DNA of 64,000 bases from Mycobacterium sp. ACS1612. Lineage in GTDB: Bacteria > Actinomycetota > Actinomycetes > Mycobacteriales > Mycobacteriaceae. The stretch lies in assembly GCF_001667505.1 (NCBI RefSeq), contig NZ_LZHZ01000002.1, positions 1-64,000 of the forward strand. Direction: 5' to 3'. The position numbers were made by a program, and so were the translations under genes. The notes beneath the pieces are model-generated. The model had not been told where the DNA came from. It saw nothing but the letters and a program-made list of their open reading frames with translations, and ran no database searches. This document shows positions 16,928-26,825 of this stretch, in pieces; position 1 is the first letter of the stretch; every line of letters begins with the position of its first letter.

Positions 16928-18439
16928 TCAGCTCTTCTCCGAACCACCTCCGGACTCGGCGCCTGCCTTGTCCTTGGTGGCGTCATCCGACTTCGCGGTG
17001 TCTGCCGAAGCCTTCTTGGTGGCCTTCTTCTTCGACACCTTGGTGTGGGTGACACTCTTGGTGCTGTCGGTGACCTTCTTGTCGCCGTTCGACGCGGTCT
17101 CGCCCCCAACCGAGGCGTTGTCGGTGTCGGTGCCCGACTTCTCGGTACCGGACGTGTCGGTGTTGGCGCCGCTCTTGTCGGTCTCCGGCTGCGACTTCAC
17201 TGGTTGGGCACCGGTCTTGTCGACCGTGGAGCCTGAACTCTGTGTGGCAGCAACCGTTGTGCCGCTGCCCGACGACTGCGAGTCGTTGTCGCTCTTCGCC
17301 GTCGAAACCTGGACCGGCGTCTTCAGTTGCTTGGCATCGACCGCCGTGTTGTCGACCTTCACAGAGAGCAGCCGAGATTCGGCCGCCGGCACCGTCTCCG
17401 GACCTGCGACCTTCGCGGTGGCGGTCGCCGCGGCGAATGGCACCGCACTACCGACACCCGTGATGACGTTCACGAGGAAATCGGCTACCGCGGTGCTGAC
17501 GAACGCCCCGGCGTCGGCCGCCGCGGTGATCAGGTCCGAGAACGTCTGCGCTCCCGATGCGGTGAGGCCGGCGAGCCCTTGTGCCACAAAGGAAATGGCG
17601 CCTGCCGTCTGGTTGATTCCGAAGTCGACCAGGTCGCGGGTTTGGGTCACTGCGAACGACGCCAGATCGGCCAGTTGACTGGTGGCGAAGGTGCCAACGG
17701 TGGCAATTCCCGCCGCCAGGTCGGCGGTGGTGGCGGCACCGGCGGCGACCAGATCGGCGAACGCGTCCGCACCGAAGTTGAGTGCGCCCGCCGTCTGGGT
17801 GATGCCGAAGTTGACCAACCCGGTCAGCCCCGCCACGAGTGGTGTCAGCGCACCCGCGATCGGTGCAGGCAGCACGGAATCGATCGCGAAGGTGACCAGC
17901 TCACCTATCGAGGTGTTCACGAAGACCCCGGCGTCTGCCGCGGCCGTCACCAGTCCTGAGAAAGCTTGCGCGCCAAAGGCTGCCAGGCCGGCGACGCCCT
18001 CTGCCCCGAAGGCAACAGCGGCCGCTGTCTGCGCGAGCAGGAAGTTGACTGCGGTCTCGGTCTGGCTCACCCCGAACACAATGAGCTCGGCGAGCGAGTC
18101 GCTGAAGAAGACCCCGGCTTGTGCGGCGGCGGCAGTCAAGGAGCTGACTCCGTCGGCGCCGAACGCGATCAGATCGGCGAACTGGTCCGCCCCGAAGGTT
18201 GCGCCATCGGCCACCTGGATCAGGCCGAAGTTGACCAGCTGCGAGGTCTGCGTGACCAGGAACGCCAGCGCCTCGGCCGCGTCGGAGGCGAGCCCCAGAA
18301 GTTGCGTATCGGCGGTGATCGACGGTGGCGACGGCACGTGGAGGTCGGGCACGGGCGGCGCGATCGGGCTTGCCACAAGTGCACTAGCTCCGACTACGGC
18401 TATCCCGGCGGCGAGGTGTTGGCGAACTGTCAGTTCCAT
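16928..18439 (-). CDS. secreted protein with 11-residue amphipathic repeats and Lys/Ser/Thr-rich tail
   Basis: 503 residues, no family recognised. A signal-peptide-like N-terminus (hydrophobic residues 8-28) is followed by a proline-rich linker. Residues about 69-332 show a clear 11-residue period (consensus like xxFGAxxxAxL). This is nested in four roughly 62-residue units: the glycine of the AGVF/VGTF/AGAF motif recurs at residues 109, 171, 249 and 311, with a 16-residue insert near 190-206. Eleven-residue repeats form long amphipathic helices in lipid-surface proteins (known for apolipoproteins, synuclein and perilipins). From about residue 350 the tail is rich in D, K, S and T and ends lysine-rich. 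AAAGGGGG precedes the ATG. Function unknown; envelope or lipid-particle association is inference. Confidence 0.8.
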   Translation of the reverse strand: MELTVRQHLAAGIAVVGASALVASPIAPPVPDLHVPSPPSITADTQLLGLASDAAEALAFLVTQTSQLVNFGLIQVADGATFGADQFADLIAFGADGVSSLTAAAAQAGVFFSDSLAELIVFGVSQTETAVNFLLAQTAAAVAFGAEGVAGLAAFGAQAFSGLVTAAADAGVFVNTSIGELVTFAIDSVLPAPIAGALTPLVAGLTGLVNFGITQTAGALNFGADAFADLVAAGAATTADLAAGIATVGTFATSQLADLASFAVTQTRDLVDFGINQTAGAISFVAQGLAGLTASGAQTFSDLITAAADAGAFVSTAVADFLVNVITGVGSAVPFAAATATAKVAGPETVPAAESRLLSVKVDNTAVDAKQLKTPVQVSTAKSDNDSQSSGSGTTVAATQSSGSTVDKTGAQPVKSQPETDKSGANTDTSGTEKSGTDTDNASVGGETASNGDKKVTDSTKSVTHTKVSKKKATKKASADTAKSDDATKDKAGAESGGGSEKS

Positions 18440-19200
18440 TTGAGCCCCCTTTGCCTGGGTGGTTGGATAGCAAACAATTTACGCCGGAGGAACGCGAAAT
18501 GCATACAAATTTCAGCAATTCACCGGCCATGTATTCGACCGGTCATTGGTGGCTTATTAGCTGATATCGACCGATCTTGTGCAAATACTTTCAGGGCGCC
18601 CGAATTCCTCGGCCGAACCGACTTTGCTCATGAATTGCGATCGTCATTCCATAGCTGTTTTCAGCAATTTGCTGATGTCGTCTGACGATTCGTAAGACAC
18701 AGCAAAGACATATGCCAGTGTCGGTGTGTTCCTTTGCCCTTTCTGCGGTATCCGGCACGTTTGCGATAGCCCACTACCAGCTGGATCATCTGGTTTCACC
18801 TGGTGGCGCCGCGATGGCCCGTGCCGGCTGGTTTGTTTGCCAAGTGTCGGTTGCGTCTTGTGACGGCCTGCGCTGCGAGACACGCTCGGTGTTGGCAGCG
18901 GCCTGGAGGTCGTGGCACTTGCCTCGCTTGCAGGCAGCCGAAACTATTCTGTCCGGAGTGGCAACATCCCCCGTTGGAGAGCTGTGAGGACCGGCGCATC
19001 AGCAACACTTTACCGGCGCGTCTAACGCCGCGACTTGCAGAAAAAGACACGGCTATCCGCAAAGCGAAACAATCTGCAAAGTTACTTAGCGCAGCAACTA
19101 TTTATAACCAGTATTGAGAACCCCGTCTGGACGGGTTGTTGCGGGTGATCGGTCGCATGGTGAAATCGCCTGATCCGGCTCGCGGCCAGCCATCGCCCTT
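18440..19200. other. 761-bp stretch without a recognised gene
   Basis: Relatively AT-rich for this genome, with several AT tracts near 18465-18560 and 19070-19110. It holds the promoter side of the repeat protein. Short open frames occur on both strands, but none has a convincing start, codon bias or family. It may be eroded coding DNA continuous with the relic that follows. Confidence 0.5.
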
Positions 19201-19375
19201 ATGGTCGCCAACGGCGATGGGAACAAGAAGATCTGGGCCACCGAGTATGGCCAGCCGGCGGAGATCGTCTCGGAGGCGAATCAGGCCGAGACTGCCGGCA
19301 GGACCGGACGGCCAAGCCCGCGGTCCGTGTGCTCGAGACCGTGATCGAGCAGAACAAGCAAACGACATCGCTTAG
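19201..19375 (+). pseudogene. relic of the C-terminal end of a YVTN/GH-A exported protein
   Basis: The frame at 19201 reads MVANGDGNKKIWATEYGQP then EIVSEANQAE, nearly the same as the active-site region of the two full-length paralogs at 19550 and 33641. After about 19290 homology jumps to another frame, from 19302: DRTAKPAVRVLETVIEQNK, which matches the last 30 residues of the paralogs. About 40 codons between these parts are deleted. The upstream remainder of the gene is gone. This is a third family copy in late decay, lying just before an intact copy. Confidence 0.85.
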
Positions 19376-19549
19376 CGGAATTTGCTTGCAGACGCAAATG
19401 CCAATAGGAAATTTCGCCAAAGTCAATTACTCCCATCTGCAAAGGCCTAGTCTGAAGCTGGCTCCGAGCGACTGGGGGCGCGGCTAGTCCGGGTGTTCGC
19501 TCGACCGCCCGGATTTCTTCGTGATAGCTCAGCGAAGAAGGTGGGGGAA

Positions 19550-22500
19550 ATGGGCTACAGCAGGTATGTCGGGCGCATCGGCGCCCTGGCCGTAGCGCTC
19601 GGAGTTGGAATCGCGATCGGGGCACCTGGCGCAATCGCCTCCGCGGCGCCTGACGAATCCACCACCGCCGGCCCGGCGGTGGACAACGACACGGAGAACA
19701 AACAAGCCGGCGAGCCCGCGACAGACGGCGAACCCAAGACCGAGACACCGGATGCCAACGGTGTCGAACCTACGGAGCCGAAGGAGCCGGCGACGTCGGG
19801 CGGTGAGCACAAGTCGCCGTCGTCGTCCACCGTGGAGGTGGCGTCGGGTGTGACGGTGTCCAGCTCCGGCGGCGCGCACACCTCCGGTGCGGGCGTGGGT
19901 AAGCGGACGACCAAACCGAAGAGTGCCACGAAAACGCCCGACACGAAGAAGACCGCCGCCGCTGCCGCGCGGGTGATGGCGCAGACGAACGCATCACAGA
20001 CGGCGCAGGCCCAGGCGCAGCCGACCGACGAGCCAGCCGAAACGGTCACGATTTCGGCTGCCGCCGAGTCCGCAGTGCCGACGACACTCTCAACACCACA
20101 ACCGGTATCCGCCAAGGTCGCGTCCTCCCCTGTCGCCGCGGTGCTGAGCAGGGTGGTGTCACCGATCCTGTCGTCGATACTCGGTGCGCTTCCGCGCATC
20201 CCCTCCGAATCGCCCCTGGCGTGGGTGTTCGCCGCCGCGGCGCGTCGACAGATCGGGGCGACACAACCGGAGACCATGCAGTTGGCGGCACTCGCGACAA
20301 CCACCGCACTTGTCGAGAACCAGTCCCCGACAGTCGATGTCGTCTTCGGCACACCGGTCTCGACCTCGGGCGCGATCTCCGGCCAAGTCATCGGGACCGA
20401 TCCCGAGGGGCAGCCGGTCACCTACGCGCTGACCGCTCCGCCGACCGCGGGCACGCTGGTATTCGACAGCACCACCGCCAAATTCACGTACACGCCGACA
20501 ACGTCACAGCGGATCAACGCGGGCGTCGCCTCCGCCACGGTGACCGTCCCCATCACCGTCACGGTGTCGGACGGCACGAACAGCGTGCCGGCCGTGGTGA
20601 ACATTCCAGTGGCCCCCCTGCCGATCGCGAAGCAGACCGAGATCGGCGCGGTCAACGACGCCACCGCGGTGGTCGCAACCGCCACCCGCGCCTATGTCAC
20701 CAACCGGACCGCCGGCACGGTGACGGTGATCGACACCACCAAGAACACCGTGATCGGCACCATCGCCGTCGGGCCGACGCCCGACGGGTTGGCGATCAAA
20801 CCCGACGGCACGAGACTTTATGTCTCCAGCCTCGACAACAACACCGTCACGGTCGTCGACACCAAGACCGCTGCGGTGGTCATGACCATCGCGATCGCCA
20901 AACCCAGTGCGATGGCGATCAATTCGAGCGGCAGCGTGCTGTATGTCACCAGCCGCGACGCCGGCACGGTGACCAAGATAACCACCGCCACCAACGCCGT
21001 CAGCGGAACCGTCACACTGCCCGCGGGCTCACTGCCCACCGGCATCACCGTCAGCCCCGACAAGACCAAGCTCTACGTGATCAGCAACAAGACCACCGGC
21101 GGCGGCACCGTTGCGGTGTTCGGCTACACCTCCAGCACCGTCACCACCATCGCCAATCTGCCAAGCATCCCAACGGGTTTGGCGGTGAGTCCGGACAACA
21201 AGCGGCTGTACGTCAGCTCTGCGGACGGCAAGGTCACCGTCTACGACACCGCGACGCGTGCCGTCGTCGCCACCCGTACCGTCGCTGGGGTGCCATCGTC
21301 GGTGAGCATCAGCAACGACGGCACCACGCTATTCGTCACCGACACGGTTGGCCGCGTGGTTGCTCTCGACGCCGCCACCGGAGCGCCGTTGACCACGGTC
21401 GCCACCAGAATCTCGACGACGGCCATGTCCGTCGCGCCTCGGTCGGCGGTGAGTCCGGACGGCACAAAGCTGTTCGTCACCGACTACGACGCCGACAAGG
21501 TCTACGTCGTCGGCATGGTCACCCCTAACACCGCGCCGACGGTCGGTGCCCCGATCCTCAACGCCCCCAGCGTCACGACCGGCACGCTCACCGGGAAAGT
21601 GGTGGTGAACGATCCGGACGGTGACCCGCTCACCTACACCGTGGTCACGAAGCCGACCAAGGGCACGCTCACGCTCAAGGCGGACGGCACGTTCACCTAT
21701 ACCCCGACCGCAACCGCCCGGCACACCGCCGCACTCGACAACCCCCCGTCCGGTGCGCTCACCGATTCGTTCACGGTGTCGGTGTCCGACGGCCGAGGCG
21801 GCGTCGTCACGCCGACCACCACCGTAAACATTCTGCCTGCCAACAAGGTGCCGACGTACACGTTGACGGTCGGAACGCCAAGCGCCATATCCGCAGTCGT
21901 CACCGGCAAGGTCACCGCATCCGACGGGGACTTCGACGTACGAACCTTCACGGTGAGCGATCCCGCCAAGGGCACCGTCGTGCTCAAGTCGACCACTTCG
22001 GCCACCACGTTCACCTACACCCCCACCGCGGAGGCGCGGCACGCCGCCGCGAAGGTGGGCGCAACGGCTGCCGACAAGGTCGACACGTTCACCGTGACGA
22101 TCAACGACGGCCACGGCGGCGTCGTACCGGTGTCGGTGACCGTCACCGTGAGTCCGACGAATTACGCGCCGACGGGCGCCACCGTCGGTGGCCTGTTCAC
22201 CGATCTCAACAGTGGCCGGGTCACGGGCACCGTCACCGCCGTCGACGTGAACAACGATCCGTTGTCGTTCAGTTCGACCACTCCGGCCAAGGGAGCGTTG
22301 GTGTTCGGGCCGAATGGAGCGTTCACCTACACGCCGACCGACGCTGCCCGTCAAGCCGCGTCGGCGCTCAATGCCACCACCGCCACCAAGACCGACGTGG
22401 TCACCATCACGGTGGCGGACGGATACGGCGGCACCGCAACCGTCAAGGTCAACCTTCCCGTTGCTCCGTACGGCCATGTCAATTCGGCGCCCACCAACGG

Positions 22501-23794
22501 CCGGGCGTCGGTCGGAGACCCCAATGTCGCCATCGGAAAGGTGACGGGGACCCTTCTCGCCGACGACGAGGAACGCGACGTCTTGACCTATTCGCTGGCA
22601 ACCGGCCCCAGCAAGGGTGTGGTGAACATCGATCCGAGCGGCACGTTCACGTACATACCGAACGTCGAAGCCAGGTGGGGCACGAAGACCACTGCCGAAG
22701 TCGACATGGATCGGTTCACAGTCGTCGCCAGCGATGGCTACGGGGGGACGACGACGTTCGATGTCAGCGTCACGATCGCGCCGCCCTCGACCTCGGCTTC
22801 CGCCATCGATCAGCGAGCCACCACAGTCGGGATGAACGTTCAAGAGATGTACGGGTTTACGCAACCCCAGATCGATCGGGCGCTCGATCTACTCAAGGCC
22901 GACGGAGTCGACACGATCCGGATCATGATTCCCTGGGTTGGCGTAGAGCCGTCGAACGATACCTGGAATTGGTCAGCCGTCGACCGAATGGTCAACTCCG
23001 CCAACGCCCGCGACATGACGGTGATCGGCATTTTGAACTCGCCGCCCGACTGGGCGATGGTGCCCGGGTCGCCGTCGCTCGGCGGACCGCCTGCCGATAT
23101 GGCGGAGTTCGCGGAGTACGCCGGCATGGCCGCCGCACGTTACGCCGGCAAGGTGTCGGCTTACGAAGTCTGGAACGAGCCGAACTACTACCGGTTCTGG
23201 GAACCGACACCTGACCCGGCCGCATACACCGCGCTTCTGAAGGCCGGATACACCGCGATCAAGGCTGCGGACCCGAATGCCGTTGTGGTGGGCGGTGTCA
23301 TCGCCGCCGCGCCCGACTCCGGCACGCAGGCGATCGATTCCGTACGGTTCGTGACCGAGATGTACGAGGCGGGCGCCGCAGGCTATTTCGACGCGCTGTC
23401 GTTCCATCCGTATTCCATGGTGCTGTTCTCAGAAGGCGGGTCGGTGGCCGGCTCACCCCTGATGATGGCCAACCAGATCCACGACGTGATGGCCGCCTAC
23501 GGTGACGGCAACAAGAAGATCTGGGCCACCGAGTACGGCATGCCGTCCTACTTGGTCACCGAGGCCGGACAGGCCAACTACATCGACGACTTCCTGACCA
23601 CCTGGCGTGACCTCGACTACGCCGGACCGGCGTACATCCACACCCTGCGCGACTTCGCCACGTTCGATCTCGCCCAGGGAACGATGGGCGTCTACAAACA
23701 GGATTGGACCCCGAAGCTCGCGGTGACCGTGATCGAAGCCGTGATCGACGAGAACGAAGCCTTCCTCGCCGGCGGCGGAGGTGTCGAACTCTAG
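19550..23794 (+). CDS. giant exported protein: YVTN beta-propeller, Ig-like repeats, clan GH-A glycoside hydrolase
   Basis: 1414 residues. Order: signal peptide (SRYVGRIGALAVALGVG to the A-S-A-A site near residue 33), acidic low-complexity linker to about 240, one Ig/cadherin-like repeat (DPEGQPVTYALT, FTYTPT), a YVTN-type propeller (about 357-657; repeated PDGTRLYVSS and VTVIDT strings), four Ig-like repeats (about 658-1080; each with DGTFTYTPT-like ends), and a glycosidase (about 1087-1414). The likely acid/base is Glu1210 in WNEPN and the nucleophile Glu1328 in WATEYG, as in cellulase/GH39-like clan A enzymes. It is a close paralog of the gene at 33641. GGTGGGGGAA precedes ATG 19550; the open frame starts earlier at 19493. 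A surface polysaccharide substrate is inference. Confidence 0.88.
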   Translation: MGYSRYVGRIGALAVALGVGIAIGAPGAIASAAPDESTTAGPAVDNDTENKQAGEPATDGEPKTETPDANGVEPTEPKEPATSGGEHKSPSSSTVEVASGVTVSSSGGAHTSGAGVGKRTTKPKSATKTPDTKKTAAAAARVMAQTNASQTAQAQAQPTDEPAETVTISAAAESAVPTTLSTPQPVSAKVASSPVAAVLSRVVSPILSSILGALPRIPSESPLAWVFAAAARRQIGATQPETMQLAALATTTALVENQSPTVDVVFGTPVSTSGAISGQVIGTDPEGQPVTYALTAPPTAGTLVFDSTTAKFTYTPTTSQRINAGVASATVTVPITVTVSDGTNSVPAVVNIPVAPLPIAKQTEIGAVNDATAVVATATRAYVTNRTAGTVTVIDTTKNTVIGTIAVGPTPDGLAIKPDGTRLYVSSLDNNTVTVVDTKTAAVVMTIAIAKPSAMAINSSGSVLYVTSRDAGTVTKITTATNAVSGTVTLPAGSLPTGITVSPDKTKLYVISNKTTGGGTVAVFGYTSSTVTTIANLPSIPTGLAVSPDNKRLYVSSADGKVTVYDTATRAVVATRTVAGVPSSVSISNDGTTLFVTDTVGRVVALDAATGAPLTTVATRISTTAMSVAPRSAVSPDGTKLFVTDYDADKVYVVGMVTPNTAPTVGAPILNAPSVTTGTLTGKVVVNDPDGDPLTYTVVTKPTKGTLTLKADGTFTYTPTATARHTAALDNPPSGALTDSFTVSVSDGRGGVVTPTTTVNILPANKVPTYTLTVGTPSAISAVVTGKVTASDGDFDVRTFTVSDPAKGTVVLKSTTSATTFTYTPTAEARHAAAKVGATAADKVDTFTVTINDGHGGVVPVSVTVTVSPTNYAPTGATVGGLFTDLNSGRVTGTVTAVDVNNDPLSFSSTTPAKGALVFGPNGAFTYTPTDAARQAASALNATTATKTDVVTITVADGYGGTATVKVNLPVAPYGHVNSAPTNGRASVGDPNVAIGKVTGTLLADDEERDVLTYSLATGPSKGVVNIDPSGTFTYIPNVEARWGTKTTAEVDMDRFTVVASDGYGGTTTFDVSVTIAPPSTSASAIDQRATTVGMNVQEMYGFTQPQIDRALDLLKADGVDTIRIMIPWVGVEPSNDTWNWSAVDRMVNSANARDMTVIGILNSPPDWAMVPGSPSLGGPPADMAEFAEYAGMAAARYAGKVSAYEVWNEPNYYRFWEPTPDPAAYTALLKAGYTAIKAADPNAVVVGGVIAAAPDSGTQAIDSVRFVTEMYEAGAAGYFDALSFHPYSMVLFSEGGSVAGSPLMMANQIHDVMAAYGDGNKKIWATEYGMPSYLVTEAGQANYIDDFLTTWRDLDYAGPAYIHTLRDFATFDLAQGTMGVYKQDWTPKLAVTVIEAVIDENEAFLAGGGGVEL

Positions 23795-23878
23795 GCGGGG
23801 CTCTGCGGCAGCGGTACGGTGCGGTCGAAGGGTACCGAACGTATCAGCGGCGTCGTCACGGCGTGGCAAGCTGCGGTC

Positions 23879-24583
23879 ATGCCCACACCGATGCCGCCGA
23901 TCGTGACGCGTTCCGAATGGCAGCGGGCGCGCGCGGAGTTGCTCGTCCGCGAGAAGGAACTGACCAAGATGAAGGATGCGGTCAGCGCCGCGCGCAGACG
24001 TCTGCCGATGGTCGAGATCACCGAGCTCTACATATTTGACACCGAGCAGGGATCGGCGACGCTGTTGGATCTGTTCGACGGGCGCAGGCAGTTGATCGTC
24101 CAGCATTACATGTTCGGCCCGGATTGGGAGCAGGGCTGCGACGGCTGTTCGATGATGGCGGATCACATCGGTCCGCTGTCCCACCTGTATGCGAAAGACA
24201 CCTCGTTCTACCTGGTTTCGCGAGCCGAGCTGGCCAAGCTGCTGGCTTTCCGCGAGCGCATGGGCTGGAAACTGCCATGGGCGTCGTCGGCCGCCTCGAG
24301 CTTCAACGACGACTTCGGTGTCACCGTCGACGGCGAGGAGATCCACTCGATCAGCGTGTTCCTGCGCGACGGCGAACGGGTGTTTCACACCTGGCAGACG
24401 TTCAACCGGGGCGAGGAGCCCTTCATGGTGGTGTTCGACCTGCTGGATCTCACCCGTACGGGCGGCAGGAGACGTGGGAGGACTCGCCGGACGGCTGGCC
24501 GCAGCAGCCGCCGTACGAATGGATGCGGCTGGCCGACGCCTACTGAGGCAGTCGCGGCCCCACCCTTTGTCGTCCGAACGTAG
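23879..24583 (+). CDS. DUF899 thioredoxin-like protein, frameshifted near the C-terminus
   Basis: The protein matches the DUF899 family from MPPIVTRSEWQRARAELLVREKELT through VFLRDGERVFHTWQTFNRG, with the CDGCSMMAD motif in place of a redox CXXC. In the current frame the end turns into arginine-rich nonsense after LLDLT and stops at 24583. In the next frame the expected ending YGRQETWEDSPDGWPQQPP and YEWMRLADAY runs to a TGA at 24544-24546. One missing C in the CCC run at 24453-24455 (ACCCGTAC where ACCCCGTAC would encode TPY) explains the shift. It is either a true frameshift or a sequencing error. CAAGCT six bases before the ATG suggests a leaderless start. Confidence 0.8.
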   Translation: MPTPMPPIVTRSEWQRARAELLVREKELTKMKDAVSAARRRLPMVEITELYIFDTEQGSATLLDLFDGRRQLIVQHYMFGPDWEQGCDGCSMMADHIGPLSHLYAKDTSFYLVSRAELAKLLAFRERMGWKLPWASSAASSFNDDFGVTVDGEEIHSISVFLRDGERVFHTWQTFNRGEEPFMVVFDLLDLTRTGGRRRGRTRRTAGRSSRRTNGCGWPTPTEAVAAPPFVVRT

Positions 24584-24685
24584 GGAAATACCCGATTCCT
24601 CCGGATCCGCTATGAGCCAAGCTAGAGGCGTGGGACCGGGCCCCGCTCGGGGGAGGCGGGCCTGGTTTCACAATCACCGTGCACC

Positions 24686-25657
24686 TCACAGCGAAGCAAC
24701 CACCGGGGTGTCGGCACGCAGGCGTTCGGCGTCCCGACCGGGGGGTGCGCCGAATAGCCGCCGGTATTCGCGGGTGAATTGCGAAGGGCTGTCGTAGCCG
24801 ACCAGATGCCCGGCGCCCGCGATGTCGTGAGGGCGCGTGAGAAGAATCGATCGGGCCTGCTGCAACCGGATCCGCTTCTGAAACTGCAACGGGCTCATCG
24901 CCGTAACCGCGCGAAAGTGCCGATGGAACGACGATGCACTCAACCCGCACAGCCGCGCCAGGTCGTCGACGCGCATCGGCTCGGCGTAATTGTCGCGGAT
25001 CCAGGCGATCGCGCGGCTGACGTGTGTCAGCTCACTGTCGGCAAGTCCGATCTGACGCATGGTGTCGCCCAGCGGGCCCGCGAGTAGCCGCCACAGGATC
25101 TCCTGTGTGGTCAGCGGTCCGAGTACCGGCGCGTCATCGGGGTGGTCGAGCAGGCGCAGCATCCGGACGGCGGCATCGAGCAGTTCGGGCGAGGCGACGT
25201 GGGTCGCGATCGCCGGTTTGCCCGGCGCACCCCGCGGCCACCGTCCCGCCGGGGCCTTCAACAGTAGTTCGGCGATCGCCGCCGGCTTGAGCACCAATCC
25301 CATGCCGAGCACGCGTCCGGTCCCGTCGGTGTCGAGCCAATGGCCGGTGACCGGGAGATTGGCGGTGATGACCAGGCAGTCTCCTCGCCGGTATTCGATC
25401 ACCTGGTCGCCGAGCAGAAGTCGCTTGCCGCCCTCGGCCATGATCACCAGCAGCGGATGGGTCACCGAGTACTCCGGGATGGCGGGCGTGGCGGACACGT
25501 TCGACAGCAGCAGTCCGTCGACGGACGTCGACAGGTCCGGCCGCGCGTGGGCCGCGATGCGGGCGCGGATCTCGTCGAGAAGGTCGGAAGCGGGGCGCAC
25601 ATCGCAAGACAACCACGAGGCCAGCCTGATCCGGGTGGTATCGATAGGATTGTGCAA
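24686..25657 (-). CDS. AraC-family transcriptional regulator
   Basis: 323 residues: an AraC_N-type cupin domain (residues about 30-170) and a C-terminal double helix-turn-helix (RVDDLARLCGLSASSFHRHFRAVT; IAGAGHLVGYDSPSQFTREYRRLFG). It is divergent from an aldo/keto reductase gene, the common arrangement for this regulator type, and probably activates or represses it. The start of the open frame is a TTG at 25657 without a clear Shine-Dalgarno; a GTG about 19 codons in is the alternative. Confidence 0.87.
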   Translation of the reverse strand: MHNPIDTTRIRLASWLSCDVRPASDLLDEIRARIAAHARPDLSTSVDGLLLSNVSATPAIPEYSVTHPLLVIMAEGGKRLLLGDQVIEYRRGDCLVITANLPVTGHWLDTDGTGRVLGMGLVLKPAAIAELLLKAPAGRWPRGAPGKPAIATHVASPELLDAAVRMLRLLDHPDDAPVLGPLTTQEILWRLLAGPLGDTMRQIGLADSELTHVSRAIAWIRDNYAEPMRVDDLARLCGLSASSFHRHFRAVTAMSPLQFQKRIRLQQARSILLTRPHDIAGAGHLVGYDSPSQFTREYRRLFGAPPGRDAERLRADTPVVASL

Positions 25658-25739
25658 GAGAAAGACTTGATCAATCTACCGCTGTACTGGCAGTTCGGGT
25701 TTTGATGGGCGTAGCAATCCAACTGACAGGAGCAGGTTC

Positions 25740-26822
25740 ATGCCACTCGATCACTATCTCACCCTCGGCCGGTCCGGGCTGCGGGTCAGCCCGTTCGCGC
25801 TCGGCGCGATGACCTTCGGCAAGGACCCGGGCGCTGCGGGCAGCAGCGTCGAGGAGTCCGAAAAAATCCTCGAGACCTATTTCGACCTCGGCGGCAACTT
25901 CGTCGACACCGCCAACCTCTACACCAACGGGCACTCGGAGAGGATTCTCGGCGACTGGTTCGCCGCACACCCCGGCAGGCGCGAGCGCGTCGTCGTCGCG
26001 TCGAAGTTCTTCTGCAACATGTTCCCAGGCGATCCGAACGGCGGGGGTGCGGGACGAGGGGCGATCACCGCGCAACTGCACGACACCCTGCGCCGGTTGC
26101 AGACCGATTACCTCGACCTGTACTGGCTGCACAACTGGGATCGCAACACCCCGATCGAGGAAACCATGCGCACGCTCGACGACCTGGTGCGAGCGGGCAA
26201 GATCCGCTACATCGGGTTCTCCAACGTCCCAGCGTGGGTGACCGCGCAAGCCCAGGACGCCGCGCTGTTTCGCGGATGGACCCCGCTGATCGCACTGCAG
26301 GTAGAATACTCGCTGCTGGCCAGGACCGTCGAAGGCGAAATCGCGCCGCTGGCGCAGCAACAGGGCATGGCGCTCACCCCGTACAGCCCGCTGAAAGGCG
26401 GGTTCCTTTCCGGGAAGTACCGGCGCGGCGGTGACGTCGTCGACTCGGAGCGGGCCGCGTACGTCGGCGGTCCCAGCGACGCCGAGTTCGACGTCATCGA
26501 AACGGTCGCCCGTATCGCGGCTGAACTCGAAACAACGCCCGCCGCAGTCTCTTTGGCGTGGCTGCTGAATCGGCCGCAGACGGTCGTACCCATCGTCGGG
26601 GCGCGTCGGGTGGACCACCTGGACTCGAACCTGGCCGGACTCGACGTGCAACTGAGCGCGGACCACCTCCGGGTCCTCGACGAGGTGTCGGCACCGGCGC
26701 TCGGCTATCCGGCGCCACTGAACGGGCAGATGCGCAGGATGCTGCAATTCGCAGGGACCACCGTCGACGGCGAGACCTCGACCGTATATCCGCCGCTGCT
26801 CGCCAGCGACATGCGCTACTGA
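25740..26822 (+). CDS. aldo/keto reductase
   Basis: 360-residue NADPH-dependent TIM-barrel oxidoreductase. Family blocks: GRSGLRVSPFALGAMTFG, NFVDTANLYTNGHSE (catalytic Asp and Tyr), VVASKF (Lys) and DYLDLYWLHNWD (His). The late VPIVGARRVDHLDSNLAGL binds the cofactor phosphate. ACAGGAG precedes the ATG. It is divergently paired with an AraC regulator. It lies tail to tail with carboxylic acid reductase, so it might reduce aldehydes made by that enzyme, but the opposite orientation gives no operon support. Confidence 0.9.
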   Translation: MPLDHYLTLGRSGLRVSPFALGAMTFGKDPGAAGSSVEESEKILETYFDLGGNFVDTANLYTNGHSERILGDWFAAHPGRRERVVVASKFFCNMFPGDPNGGGAGRGAITAQLHDTLRRLQTDYLDLYWLHNWDRNTPIEETMRTLDDLVRAGKIRYIGFSNVPAWVTAQAQDAALFRGWTPLIALQVEYSLLARTVEGEIAPLAQQQGMALTPYSPLKGGFLSGKYRRGGDVVDSERAAYVGGPSDAEFDVIETVARIAAELETTPAAVSLAWLLNRPQTVVPIVGARRVDHLDSNLAGLDVQLSADHLRVLDEVSAPALGYPAPLNGQMRRMLQFAGTTVDGETSTVYPPLLASDMRY

Positions 26823-26825
26823 CAG

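Noticed and set aside
20600-22800. Repeats in the giant genes considered as CRISPR-like or transposon repeats
   Set aside because: They are degenerate protein repeats in one reading frame, not identical direct repeats with unique spacers.
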